Positions 1-7,571 are shown, numbered from the stretch's first letter. The stretch: 15,692 nucleotides of DNA from Parvularcula sp. (GCA_003506635.1 DNZB01000190.1:1-15692); one strand, 5' to 3'. Notes: generated by a model from the letters alone, not told the origin. Numbers and translations are program-made.

Positions 1-45
1 CGCGGTTGTGGCTTCCCCGCATGGGGGAGGCGAAAGGCCGGCCCC

Positions 46-1077
46 TCACTCCCCGAACAAGTCCGCCACTGCACCCTTCGGCGCGGGGAGGCCGAGATGC
101 CTCCAGGCGCTTTGCGACAGGACACGCCCGCGCGGCGTCCTCTGGATGAGGCCGCACTGGAGGAGGAAGGGTTCGACGACGTCCTCGACCGCGTCGCGCG
201 CTTCGGCCAGCGCCGCCGCGATCGTTTCAACGCCGACGGGACCGCCGCCGAAATGCTCCGCGATCAGGCGCAGATAGCGGCGGTCGAGCGGGTCGAGCCC
301 CAGATCGTCGATTTCAAGGCGGGCGAGCGCGGCGTCGGCGACGCGCGCGTCGATTTCGGGCGCGCCGTCGACGGTCGCGACATCGCGCACGCGGCGCAGC
401 AGCCGGCCGGCGACGCGCGGTGTGCCGCGCGCGCGGCGCGCGATTTCCGCCGCGCCGTCGGGCGCCATGACGGCGCTGAGCTTGTCCGCGCCCCTGAGGA
501 TGATCTTCGTCAGATCCGCCATCGCGTAGAAATCGAGCCGCACCGGAATGCCGAAGCGGTCGAGCAAGGGTTTGGCGAGGAGGCCCGACCGCGTCGTCGC
601 GCCGATCAGGGTGAAGCGCGGCAGGTCGATCTTGACGGAGCGCGCCGCCGGCCCTTCGCCGATCATCAGGTCAAGGCGATAGTCTTCCATCGCCGGATAG
701 AGAACTTCCTCGACCGCGGGGGAAAGCCGGTGAATCTCGTCGATGAAAAGCACATCGCCCGCTTCGAGATTGGTGAGGAGCGCGGCAAGATCGCCGGGCC
801 GCGTGATGACAGGGCCGGAGGTCGAGCGGAAACTGACGCCGAGTTCGTTGGCGACGATCTGCGCCAGCGTCGTCTTGCCAAGGCCCGGCGGCCCGTGAAA
901 GAGCACATGGTCAAGCGCTTCGCCCCGCGCCTTCGCTGCGCCGATGAAGATGGCGAGATTGTCCTTCGCCTGTTTCTGTCCAACAAAATCATCAAGCCGC
1001 TTCGGGCGCAGCGCGGCGTCGGCGTCCTCGCGCAGCGGCGCGGCGTCGATGAGGCGTTGCTCGGGCGTCGCCTTCAC
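46..1077 (-). CDS. ruvB: Holliday junction branch migration ATPase RuvB
   Basis: RuvB is the hexameric AAA+ motor that, with RuvA, pulls DNA through Holliday junctions during recombination repair in the cytoplasm. The 343-residue product has the usual family length. Visible motifs are Walker [10 protein letters not shown] at residues 62-70, Walker B LFIDE at 110-114, sensor 1 GATTRSG at about 159-165 and the LLDRFG segment with the arginine finger near R174. A C-terminal winged-helix DNA-binding domain occupies roughly the last 80 residues ([11 protein letters not shown] onward). The start overlaps the ruvA stop by 4 bases, which implies translational coupling and supports this start. It is the last gene of ruvC-ruvA-ruvB. 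Only 45 bases of window follow the stop. They contain a small TTCCCC/GGGGGA hairpin without a T-tract, so I call no terminator. Identification is very secure. Confidence 0.98.
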   Translation of the reverse strand: MKATPEQRLIDAAPLREDADAALRPKRLDDFVGQKQAKDNLAIFIGAAKARGEALDHVLFHGPPGLGKTTLAQIVANELGVSFRSTSGPVITRPGDLAALLTNLEAGDVLFIDEIHRLSPAVEEVLYPAMEDYRLDLMIGEGPAARSVKIDLPRFTLIGATTRSGLLAKPLLDRFGIPVRLDFYAMADLTKIILRGADKLSAVMAPDGAAEIARRARGTPRVAGRLLRRVRDVATVDGAPEIDARVADAALARLEIDDLGLDPLDRRYLRLIAEHFGGGPVGVETIAAALAEARDAVEDVVEPFLLQCGLIQRTPRGRVLSQSAWRHLGLPAPKGAVADLFGE

Positions 1078-1682
1078 GCCGCCAGCTCCTTCAATGCCCG
1101 TTTGATGAGTTCAGCGACATCGCCGTCGCCCGCGCTCGCGACGGCGCGGCGCGCTTCAACGCCGTCATAGCCGAGATTGACAAGCGCCGAGACCGCGTCG
1201 GCTTTCGCGCTCGCCGGGCCTTCTTCCTTCGCGCCCATTTTGCGCGCGACGACCTTGAGGTTCGCCGCGCCTTGCACCGCGAGACCGCCGAGTTTCGACT
1301 GGAGTTCCGCGGCGATACGCTGGGCGAGTTTCCTGCCGACCCCGTGCGCGCGGGAAAGCGCGGTCACGTCCTCGGCTGCAATCGCGTCATAAAGATCGTC
1401 GGGCGGCAGGACCTGGAGGACGGCGAGCGCGTGTTTGGCGCCGACCCCTTGCACGCTGGTGAGAAGGCGAAAGGCGCGGCGCTCCGCCTCGTTCTCGAAG
1501 CCGTAAAGGCGGATGAGGTCTTCGCGCACGATCGTCTCGATACTGAGCGTCGCCGTTTCGCCGGCGGCGAGGTGCGAGAGGAGGCGCGCATGGGCGTGCA
1601 CCTCATAACCGACGCCCATCACGTCGATGAGCGCTGTATCGGCGTCGAGGCTCGCGACCGTTCCTTTGAGGCGTCCGATCAT
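1074..1682 (-). CDS. ruvA: Holliday junction branch migration protein RuvA
   Basis: RuvA is the tetrameric junction-binding subunit that loads RuvB rings on the arms of a Holliday junction. The 202-residue protein shows the family's three domains. These are an N-terminal OB fold starting MIGRLKG (about 1-63), a central pair of helix-hairpin-helix motifs ([13 protein letters not shown] at about 74-86 and [13 protein letters not shown] at about 109-121), and a C-terminal RuvB-binding domain (about 156-202, with [11 protein letters not shown]). A variable linker rich in A, K and E separates domains II and III, as usual. It overlaps ruvC by 4 bases at its start and ruvB by 4 bases at its end, so the three genes almost certainly share one transcript. 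Nothing in the sequence looks damaged. Confidence 0.97.
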   Translation of the reverse strand: MIGRLKGTVASLDADTALIDVMGVGYEVHAHARLLSHLAAGETATLSIETIVREDLIRLYGFENEAERRAFRLLTSVQGVGAKHALAVLQVLPPDDLYDAIAAEDVTALSRAHGVGRKLAQRIAAELQSKLGGLAVQGAANLKVVARKMGAKEEGPASAKADAVSALVNLGYDGVEARRAVASAGDGDVAELIKRALKELAA

Positions 1683-2182
1683 GCGGTGGCTTTCAGAAAC
1701 AGGGACGCCCTGTGATGCGCGTGGCAGATCGCGACCGCAAGCGCGTCGCTCGCGTCCGCCGCCTGTTCGCCCGACGCGGGGAGGAGGACGCGCACCATCG
1801 CGGCGACCTGGCCCTTTTCCGCATGGCCCTTGCCGACGACGGATTTCTTGATGGTGTTAGCGGCGTATTCGGCGACCGGCAGGCCGGCGAGCGCGGGCGC
1901 AAGGAGAGCGACGCCGCGCGCCTCGCCCAGCACCAGCGCATCGCGCGGCGAGGCGTTGACGAACGTCTCCTCAACCGCCGCCTCGTCCGGGACATGCGCC
2001 GCGATCAGCGCGGAGAGCCCTTCGTAAATAGCGGCGAGCCGCCCGGCGCGCGTCAGCGACCGCGACGGCCGGATGACGCCCGCCGCGATGAAGGAAAGCC
2101 GCGCGCCGTCCTGCGCGATGACGCCCCAGCCGGTCGCGCCCGAGCCCGGATCGACGCCCAATATGCGAATCGCCCCTGTCAT
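1679..2182 (-). CDS. ruvC: Holliday junction resolvase RuvC
   Basis: RuvC is the dimeric endonuclease that cuts Holliday junctions after RuvAB migration. The 167-residue product begins with the RNase H-fold strand [15 protein letters not shown]. The four expected acidic catalytic residues are present: D11 in GVDPG, E71 in VEETFVN, and D143 and D146 in [16 protein letters not shown]. The GEARG segment follows at residues 86-90, as in the family. It is the first gene of ruvCAB and lies 48 bases downstream of a membrane protein gene on the same strand, so it may be co-transcribed with that gene or have its own promoter. No Shine-Dalgarno-like purine run precedes the ATG; the bases directly upstream are C-rich. 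That leaves open a very short leader or readthrough from upstream. Identification is secure and the start is probable. Confidence 0.97.
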   Translation of the reverse strand: MTGAIRILGVDPGSGATGWGVIAQDGARLSFIAAGVIRPSRSLTRAGRLAAIYEGLSALIAAHVPDEAAVEETFVNASPRDALVLGEARGVALLAPALAGLPVAEYAANTIKKSVVGKGHAEKGQVAAMVRVLLPASGEQAADASDALAVAICHAHHRASLFLKATA

Positions 2183-2230
2183 ACGGGGACGCTAGCGGGT
2201 TTGGAACAAAAGGGAAACAGCTTGCGCCGC

Positions 2231-3382
2231 TTATTCCAGCCGGTTCCTGTCCCTGAAGGTGACGATCTGCAGCTTGTCCTCGCCGACATGGTCGCGAATG
2301 GTCTCGTGCAGGTCGACAAGGTGGAAGCGATTCCATTCCGTCGGCTGCAAGACGCTCAGCGTCTCGCGCGTCGCATGGGCCATGATGACAAGATAGGCGA
2401 TGACGATGAAAAAGGCGCCTGCGCCCGCGACTTCCCACCAGGCGGCGAGCCCCGCCGTCGAAGCCGCGAAGGCGAGCGCGCCCGCCAGCAGCGCCGAAAA
2501 CGCCATTCCCGCGATCCCGTAAAGCGTCGTATTGCGGCGGATTTGATAGAGCGTGTTCCGGACCGTCATCTCGCAGAAGAGAAGGCGCATCGCGAACCAT
2601 TGATAGCTGACGGTCCAGACGCCGGCTTCGGCTTTCAGCTGCTCGGCCTGCGGCATCCGCATATTGCGCTCGACATTCATTGCGCGCCGCTTGGCGACCT
2701 GGAAATTCTGGTTGATGCGGCTGAACTTCGACGTGATGTAGTTGTCGAGGCCGAGAAGGTTCTGCTGCTGCGTCACCTTGTAAGGCCAATGATAGAGCAG
2801 CATCAAAAGCGCCAGCGAAACCGCGATGACCGCGCTCGCCGCTGCGGCGCCCTCGACGGCGGGGCTGACCATCGCGCGCGCGGTGAGCGCGGCGCCGATC
2901 GCCGCGGCGAGCATCAGCGGCGTGTAGACAAGGAACAGCCGCGCGGTGTTGGCGTTCAGCTCGCGCCGGAACTGATCCATGATGCGCAGGTAGTTTGCGT
3001 CGGCCGAGCCTTCGGCGCGGCCGAGGACCGCGTTGATGTAATCCTGCTCGATCTCTTCATAGAACGCGTCGGCGCGCGCGAAGAGCGGAAAGGGATAGGT
3101 GTAGAACTTCGCCGCTTCGGCGGAGACTTCCTGCGCTTCTTCGAGCGTCATGTCGGCGGCGGTGCGCTCGACCAGCATCGGCCGCGCGAGGCGCTTGAAA
3201 AGGAACGAGACGCCTTCGGGCTCGCCGCCTTTGTCTTCAGCGAATTTCGCCTCGCCCGCGCCCTTGGCGACATAGCCCGCGCCGCTCTTCTCAACGGTGC
3301 GCGCCGGGCCGGCGCCGACGAATCGCGCGAGCGCGCGAAACGGCGAAAGAAAGAATCGGATGAAGGCGGCGACCAGGCCCAT
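2231..3382 (-). CDS. Four-helix membrane protein of unknown function
   Basis: I do not recognise this 383-residue protein. It has a short hydrophobic or amphipathic N-terminus (VAAFIRFFLSPFRALARFVG), then about 125 soluble residues. Two pairs of hydrophobic segments follow, at about 149-169/179-198 and 288-308/315-336, separated by a soluble stretch of about 90 residues rich in charged and Q/N residues (TQQQNLLGLDNYITSKFSR). A soluble tail carries LQPTEWNRFHLVDLHETIRDH. The middle stretch may be helical and could be a cytoplasmic coiled or adaptor segment. The start is supported by a purine-rich AAGGGGGG just upstream of the ATG. Coding reality is supported by the consistent membrane topology; antisense frames give low-complexity Arg/Ala protein. 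It lies 48 bases upstream of ruvC on the same strand, but no functional link to recombination can be read from it. It has no catalytic motif that I can name. Confidence 0.88.
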   Translation of the reverse strand: MGLVAAFIRFFLSPFRALARFVGAGPARTVEKSGAGYVAKGAGEAKFAEDKGGEPEGVSFLFKRLARPMLVERTAADMTLEEAQEVSAEAAKFYTYPFPLFARADAFYEEIEQDYINAVLGRAEGSADANYLRIMDQFRRELNANTARLFLVYTPLMLAAAIGAALTARAMVSPAVEGAAAASAVIAVSLALLMLLYHWPYKVTQQQNLLGLDNYITSKFSRINQNFQVAKRRAMNVERNMRMPQAEQLKAEAGVWTVSYQWFAMRLLFCEMTVRNTLYQIRRNTTLYGIAGMAFSALLAGALAFAASTAGLAAWWEVAGAGAFFIVIAYLVIMAHATRETLSVLQPTEWNRFHLVDLHETIRDHVGEDKLQIVTFRDRNRLE

Positions 3383-3468
3383 CTTGCCCCCCTTGCATCG
3401 GCATCAAGGATGTGGGGAGGGGCGATTTGTCCGGCAAGAGGACGCTTCCGCAAAAGCGGTTTTCGGGC

Positions 3469-3516
3469 CTCATCCTTCGTGACGCGGCCTGAAGAAGGCC
3501 GCTCCTCAGGATGAAG
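3469..3516. repeat. Palindromic intergenic repeat, copy A
   Basis: This unit reads CTCATCCTTCGTGAC, a hairpin, then GCTCCTCAGGATGAAG. The central hairpin has a perfect 7-bp stem, GCGGCCT/AGGCCGC, with a 5-base GAAGA loop, and the outer ends CATCCT/AGGATG are also complementary. It is the inverted partner of copy B at 3527-3569. From memory, similar CATCCTGAGGAGC-type palindromes are scattered between genes in many alphaproteobacterial chromosomes; I could not search for them here. It sits in the 219-base spacer upstream of the four-helix membrane protein gene. Confidence 0.8.
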
Positions 3517-3526
3517 CCCTCCTTTC

Positions 3527-3569
3527 CTTCATCCTGAGGAGCGCGCGTCTTCGCGCGTCACGAAGGTTG
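3527..3569. repeat. Palindromic intergenic repeat, copy B
   Basis: This unit reads CTTCATCCTGAGGAGC, a hairpin, then GTCACGAAGGTTG. Its flanks match the reverse complement of copy A almost exactly, but the hairpin stem is different: CGCGCG/CGCGCG around TCTT instead of the GGCC-type stem of copy A. The pairing is kept while the bases differ. Its first 16 bases are perfectly complementary to the last 16 of copy A (3501-3516), so the two copies can also fold together into a 16-bp stem with a 10-base loop. Confidence 0.8.
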
Positions 3570-3601
3570 CGTCGCGAGAGCTGCCGTTCTCGCGATGGAA
3601 A

Positions 3602-4594
3602 TCACTCGCGCAGCGTGATCGGGCCGTTGATTTCCTTGGCGAGGCTTTGCTGCAAGCGCTCAGCCTGCGCGACGATCGGCGCCGGCGTGTCGCGCGCGGC
3701 CGCGAGGCGGCGGGCGAGGATCGCGGCGGCGGCGGGGTTTTTCGGGCGTCCGTCGCCCCGTGACAGCGCGACCGCATAAAGGATTGCCGCCTGCGCGTCG
3801 CCGGCGTTTGCGCCCTTTTCGAACCAGTCGGCGGCGAGGCCGGCGGCGTCGCCGCGGTGGACGATGAGGCCCATGGCGGCGAAAGCGGGGACATGTCCGC
3901 GCTCCGCGGCGAGGCGCATATGGCGCGCGGCCTCCGCCGCATCGGCGCGCCCGAGCGCGGTCGATTCATACATCAAGGCGAGATGGTACGCCGCATCGCC
4001 ATGGCCCAGCGCGCTCGACGCCGCGAAATATTTCCGCGCCCTCTCATAATTGAGCGGCACGCCGTCGCCCCGGAGAAACGCAAGGCCGAGATAGAATAAT
4101 CCGTCTACGTCCCTTTTGGCGGCGGCGCGCGCGAAATGGTGCGCGGCGGCGGTCTTGTCCTGCCGCACGCCGCGCCCGTCGGCGAGCATGCGGCCGAGGC
4201 GAACGTCGCCGCGCGGGTCGCCTTGCGCCGCGGCGAGGCGGAACCAGCCGGCCGCGCGCTCGTAATCGGGATAGACGCCGCCGCCCTCGTAAGCGAGGCG
4301 CCCAAGTTCGAGCTGCGCGTCGGCGCTGCCGGCCGCCGCCGCGGCGCTGTAATGCTCCAGCGCCAGGCCGATATCGGGCCGCACGCCGAGGCCCTGTTCG
4401 TAGATGCGCCCGAGGACGACCTGCGCCGCGCTGTCGCCTTTCGCCGCAAGCGGCCCGGCGATCGCGCGCGCCTTGACGGGATCGTCGGCGGCGAGGGCGG
4501 AAAGCGTTAACCCATCCGCCGCGCCGGCGGGCGCCGCGATGAAACAGGCAAGGATTAGGGCGGTTAAACGCGCATGCATCGGGACTGAAACCAT
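3602..4594 (-). CDS. Exported Sel1-like repeat protein
   Basis: This 330-residue protein has an N-terminal signal peptide (RLTALILACFIAAPAGA, probable cleavage near A25/A26) followed by about seven tandem Sel1-like repeats of roughly 36 residues, from about 54 to 300. The repeats show the family pattern AQxxLGxxYExGxGVxxDxxxAxxxYxxAAxxG. Examples are AQVVLGRIYEQGLGVRPD, AQLELGRLAYEGGGVYPD and VRLGRMLADGRGVRQD. The sixth repeat is shortened. Such alpha/alpha solenoids act as protein-binding scaffolds, often in the periplasm; the partner is unknown. An alternative start at M6 (4579) would still give a full signal peptide, and neither start has a clear ribosome binding site. It begins 23 bases after the thiE stop on the same strand, so it is probably in the coq4-thiE operon by position rather than by function. 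Confidence 0.9.
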   Translation of the reverse strand: MVSVPMHARLTALILACFIAAPAGAADGLTLSALAADDPVKARAIAGPLAAKGDSAAQVVLGRIYEQGLGVRPDIGLALEHYSAAAAAGSADAQLELGRLAYEGGGVYPDYERAAGWFRLAAAQGDPRGDVRLGRMLADGRGVRQDKTAAAHHFARAAAKRDVDGLFYLGLAFLRGDGVPLNYERARKYFAASSALGHGDAAYHLALMYESTALGRADAAEAARHMRLAAERGHVPAFAAMGLIVHRGDAAGLAADWFEKGANAGDAQAAILYAVALSRGDGRPKNPAAAAILARRLAAARDTPAPIVAQAERLQQSLAKEINGPITLRE

Positions 4595-4617
4595 CGCTTG
4601 ATTTCAGCGGAAGAGCA

Positions 4618-5259
4618 TCATTCGTGCCGGGCGTTTTCGATCGCCGCCGCAAGGCGCGCGACCGCGGCGCCGGGCCCGTCCGGCGCGTCCCACACGGCGG
4701 CGGAAACGGCGAGGAAATCGGCGCCTGCGCGGACAAGGGGGCCGCAGTTTTCGGGCGCGATGCCGCCGATCGCGACGCAAGGAACGGTGGTCATCGCCGC
4801 CCAATCCTCGATCAGCGAAATCTCGGCGCGCGCGGGGGCTTCTTTCGTCCGTGTCGGGAAGAACGCGCCGAAGGCGACGTAGTCGGCCCCTGCCTCCGCC
4901 GCCTCCATCGCAAGGTGGCATGAAGCATGACAGGTTACGCCGACCGTCCGGTCAGGCCCCAGAAGCTTGCGCGCCTCGGCATAGGGCGCATCCGACTGGC
5001 CGACATGCACGCCGTCCGCGCCGGCGCGCAGCGCAAGGTCGGGGCGGTCGTTGATGAGGAAGTGAACGTCGCCCGCGCGCGCGAGGGGCGCGAAGGCCTC
5101 CGCCGCGCGGAGCACGGCGTCATCGCTTGCTTCCTTCAGGCGTAATTGCAGCGTCGACACAGAAGGATGCGACAACGCCGCTTTCAGCCGTTCGGCGAAG
5201 GCCGGAAGATCGGGAATCGCAGGCGGCGTGATGAGATAAATCGGGCGCGCGTCGGTCAT
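4618..5259 (-). CDS. thiE: Thiamine phosphate synthase
   Basis: ThiE joins the thiazole phosphate and the pyrimidine pyrophosphate (HMP-PP) to make thiamine phosphate in the cytoplasm. The 213-residue protein fits the TIM-barrel family length. Recognisable elements are QLRLKE at 38-43, the pyrophosphate/Mg region LINDRPDLALRAGADGVHVG with D71, GQSD at 87-90, GVTCH at 107-111, the TRTK loop at 136-139, AIGGI at 163-167 (phosphate binding) and VSA at 185-187. The position usually written GVSTH or GISCH reads GVTCH, an acceptable variant. No other thi gene is in the window. The gene lies 33 bases after the coq4 stop and 23 bases before the Sel1-like gene, all on the minus strand. I see no THI-box riboswitch in the short spacer. 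A TenI-like homologue is the main alternative, but the substrate motifs favour ThiE. Confidence 0.92.
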   Translation of the reverse strand: MTDARPIYLITPPAIPDLPAFAERLKAALSHPSVSTLQLRLKEASDDAVLRAAEAFAPLARAGDVHFLINDRPDLALRAGADGVHVGQSDAPYAEARKLLGPDRTVGVTCHASCHLAMEAAEAGADYVAFGAFFPTRTKEAPARAEISLIEDWAAMTTVPCVAIGGIAPENCGPLVRAGADFLAVSAAVWDAPDGPGAAVARLAAAIENARHE

Positions 5260-5292
5260 GGCGCGCTCATAGCGGCGCGGGCGGGGGCGAAG

Positions 5293-6141
5293 CTAGGCCG
5301 CCGCCGCCGCGCCGCGCGCTTCTTCCCGTTCCGTCTGCGTCCGTTTTACCTTCGGGCGCAGGACGGCGTTCTTCACGGCGCCGGGAATGGCGTCGTAGAT
5401 TTCCGGTCTGAAGATGCCGAGCTCGCGGCGAAGCTCGCCGAGGGGGCGTTCCAGCATCTTCTCCACATCGTGCTGCAACAGGAAATCGACGCTCTCGCCC
5501 ATGCGCGCGGCTTCGCGGGCGGCGGCGAGGGCGGGCATGTTCCAGCGCTCCAGCTTCATCGCGGCAAGGCCGATGCGGACGATCCAGAGGAGGCCTGGAT
5601 TGCCGGTCTGGCGGTTGGTGAAGACGAGATTGCAAAGCTCGCCCAAGGGGTCGCGGCCATAGCCGGTCAGCACATGCCAGAGGTCATGACAGATCTCGAG
5701 ATGGCGGAAGGCGCGCGCGAAGGGTTGAAGCTCCGGATAGTCTTTGAGTTCGACGCCGGCTTCGTCCGCCGCGTCGATAAGGCCCTGCGGCGTGAAGCCT
5801 GCCTCGTCCATGAAGTCGACATAAGCGCGCCCAAGCGTTCCCGGCGCCATCGCGCGAAGACGCGGGAAATCGCCGAGGATCTTTTCAATCTCAACCGGCC
5901 CGGTCACGACGCGCCGGCCATAGGGCGTCGCAATGAAGCGCGCGAAGAGATCGCGGATCGAGCCGCGCGTCACCGCGCGCACGACTTCAAAAACCTGCCG
6001 CGTGTCTTCCTTGTTGAGTATCAACCGCCCGACCGAGACAAGCGCGTGAAGCGGCCGGTATTTCGGCGTCGGCGGCGTCGCAAAGCCGCCGACATCAACA
6101 AAATCAGCAGGGTCAAGCATGGGGGCGGGGCGTTGCGGCAT
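5293..6141 (-). CDS. coq4: Coq4-family ubiquinone biosynthesis protein
   Basis: Coq4 proteins support ubiquinone synthesis. In eukaryotes COQ4 belongs to the CoQ complex and has been reported to act in oxidative decarboxylation at C1 of the ring; the bacterial role is inferred by homology. The 282-residue product carries the family's metal-binding signature HDxxH(x)11E intact as HDLWHVLTGYGRDPLGE, with H152, D153, H156 and E168. Just upstream is the conserved APGTLGRAYVDFM block (99-111), and NLVFTNRQTGNPGLLW follows. There is no signal peptide or clear membrane span, consistent with a peripheral membrane protein. The start is preceded by a GAGGA-like site about 10 bases upstream. It is probably the first gene of coq4-thiE-Sel1. 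Its presumed promoter contains an imperfect CGGT/ACCG palindrome (6182-6197), which suggests regulation, unusual for a housekeeping quinone gene. Confidence 0.9.
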   Translation of the reverse strand: MPQRPAPMLDPADFVDVGGFATPPTPKYRPLHALVSVGRLILNKEDTRQVFEVVRAVTRGSIRDLFARFIATPYGRRVVTGPVEIEKILGDFPRLRAMAPGTLGRAYVDFMDEAGFTPQGLIDAADEAGVELKDYPELQPFARAFRHLEICHDLWHVLTGYGRDPLGELCNLVFTNRQTGNPGLLWIVRIGLAAMKLERWNMPALAAAREAARMGESVDFLLQHDVEKMLERPLGELRRELGIFRPEIYDAIPGAVKNAVLRPKVKRTQTEREEARGAAAAA

Positions 6142-6177
6142 GGGCGATGGTCCTCGGCGCCGGGTGTGTCGTCCGAA

Positions 6178-6205
6178 ACATTACACCGACCGGTTTACCA
6201 TTGAA
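6178..6205 (-). promoter_or_regulatory. Possible coq4 promoter
   Basis: Read on the minus strand, TTCAAT (6205-6200) and TAATGT (6183-6178) are separated by 16 bases and lie about 37-65 bases upstream of the coq4 start. The match to sigma70 consensus is weak at -35 and fair at -10. The spacer is occupied by the palindrome at 6182-6197. A promoter reading the other way (TTACAC, 17 bases, AATAAT) can also be drawn over the same bases, but no plus-strand gene follows it. Confidence 0.35.
6182..6197. promoter_or_regulatory. Imperfect CGGT/ACCG palindrome, possible operator
   Basis: The plus strand reads TACACCGACCGGTTTA: ACCG and CGGT arms around AC, extended outward by TA/TA with one mismatched pair. 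Half-sites of this kind are typical of TetR-family operators (known for several members; inference here). Its place between the putative -35 and -10 of coq4 would fit repression. The spacing differs from the palindrome at 13658-13677, so the same regulator is not implied. Confidence 0.4.
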
Positions 6206-6265
6206 TAATGCTTCGGCCGGACGAGTTCAAGGACGCCGACTTGCCGGCCAGACGCCGCCGAACCG

Positions 6266-7501
6266 TCAGATGGCGCGGCGCCCGCTCGTTTGACCGGCGC
6301 TTGCGCGTTCGAAAGCCTCGACGAAAAGATGCCGCTGCGCGTGGCTGCCCCCGGCGAGGTGAAGCGCGGGCAATGCCCGGCCGAGCGACGCCGCCGCGCG
6401 TTCGCAATCGTCATTTGCGAAAGCAAGGACGCCCTCGGCGGCAGGGATGCCGACGCCGCGCCAGAAGTCCTTCGCGCCCGCAGGCGCGGTTTCGGCATGG
6501 GCATTCAGCGACGCCATGAATTTGCAGGCTTCGCCCTCATGGCCGGCGCGGGCGAGCGCGTAGAGATAATGGAGATCGTGAAAAGGAAGGATGTGCTCGC
6601 CGGCGCGTCGGCGCACTTGCGCAACCACGGGCTTCCAGCGATCGCCGACGTCGAGCCCGCGCATTTCAAGGCGCCACAGCATCGAGACGGCGCCGATCTG
6701 TTCCTGCGGGAATTCCGGCCAGGCGCCCCACAGCCGCTCGTCATAGATCTTGAGCGCGAGATCCTCGCGTCCGAGCGCGATCTGGAAGAGGCCTGCGTGC
6801 CACCAATTGTGGTCGCGGATGAAGACGCCCTTCTTCTCCCAGGTGTGCGAACAGTGATTGAGCCAGCGCGCCCCGTCCTTCGCGCGCCCTTGCGTCTCCA
6901 TCACATGGGCGACGGCGTGATGGGCCCAGGCGTCGTCGATCGCGAGTTCGCAGGCGCGGTGGCCGGTTTCTTCGGCTTCATCGAGGCGGTGGTTCTGTTC
7001 GAGCGCGAAAGCGTAAAGCCCGTTCGCGTAGGGCTCGTTCTCGAAGACGATCCGCGCGCGCTCGCCGAAGCGAAGGAGCGCGGCCTGATCCCCGAGATTG
7101 AAGGCGTGATACTGCCCCCATTTGATCGCGCAGAGATCGGCGGGCCAGCGCACGGTCAGCGCGTCGAGAAGATCGCGCGCCTTCCAATAGTCACGCGCGG
7201 CCCAAGCCTCGACGGCCGCGCAGAAAATCCGTTCCCGTTCGCCGCCTGCGCCGGCGGCCGTCCGCATACGGTCGATATAGGGCTGGGCATGCGCCCAGCC
7301 TTCGGCGCCTTCAAAGGCGAGGTGAAGCGCCGCGGCATGCGCGTTGAGAAGCGGAGCGTCGGGGCAGGCGTCGACGACCGCGAAAAGATCGCGCAGCTTC
7401 GAGCCATAGGAGAGGAATTCGCGGACATAGGCGTCATAGCCGCTCGCGGCGTCGGCGCAGGCGCTGGCGATGGAAAGGCCGAAGCGGTCTTTGGAGGTCA
7501 T
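6266..7501 (-). CDS. TTC38-like tetratricopeptide repeat protein
   Basis: This 411-residue soluble protein resembles the TTC38/StaR-like family of tetratricopeptide-type helical repeat proteins. The family's most telling blocks are present: DDAWAHHAVAHVMETQGR at about 189-206 and RDHNWWHAGLFQIALG at about 229-244, followed by the PFHDLHYLYALARAG block in the C-terminal half. Helical repeats cover most of its length, and there is no signal peptide or membrane segment. The molecular function of the family is not established; the conserved His/Trp cluster hints at a ligand or metal pocket, which is inference. It lies downstream of the BI-1 gene on the same strand but behind a strong terminator (7572-7611), so it needs its own promoter, which I cannot identify. 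No clear ribosome binding site precedes the ATG. Confidence 0.85.
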   Translation of the reverse strand: MTSKDRFGLSIASACADAASGYDAYVREFLSYGSKLRDLFAVVDACPDAPLLNAHAAALHLAFEGAEGWAHAQPYIDRMRTAAGAGGERERIFCAAVEAWAARDYWKARDLLDALTVRWPADLCAIKWGQYHAFNLGDQAALLRFGERARIVFENEPYANGLYAFALEQNHRLDEAEETGHRACELAIDDAWAHHAVAHVMETQGRAKDGARWLNHCSHTWEKKGVFIRDHNWWHAGLFQIALGREDLALKIYDERLWGAWPEFPQEQIGAVSMLWRLEMRGLDVGDRWKPVVAQVRRRAGEHILPFHDLHYLYALARAGHEGEACKFMASLNAHAETAPAGAKDFWRGVGIPAAEGVLAFANDDCERAAASLGRALPALHLAGGSHAQRHLFVEAFERASAGQTSGRRAI

Positions 7502-7571
7502 GGTCGCGATTTGAGCACGGGTTGCGAGGCGCGGGAAGGCGCGCGGCGGTCGCAGTCCATCACGTTCGGTT

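Noticed and set aside
1..45. Terminator for ruvCAB at the left edge
   Set aside because: The GCTTCCCC/GGGGGAGGC hairpin is imperfect and has no T-tract; too little sequence remains to judge.
97..1170. Long plus-strand open frame of 357 codons opposite ruvB and the ruvA end
   Set aside because: It is antisense to unmistakable ruvB and ruvA; the product is Arg/Asp/Ala-rich without any domain, as expected of a shadow frame in high-GC DNA.
3444..3464. CCGC-AAAA-GCGG followed by TTTT as a plus-strand terminator
   Set aside because: The stem is only four pairs and no plus-strand gene ends upstream of it.
1712..3514. Plus-strand open frame of 600 codons opposite ruvC and the membrane protein gene
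   Set aside because: Low-complexity Arg-rich translation with no motif, antisense to ruvC and to a protein with clear membrane topology, and ending in the palindromic repeat.
6204..6519. Small plus-strand gene behind the TTACAC/AATAAT promoter-like pair
   Set aside because: The only frame there (103 codons, starting at 6208) is Arg-rich and mostly antisense to the end of the TTC38-like gene; the same bases are better read as the coq4 promoter on the other strand.
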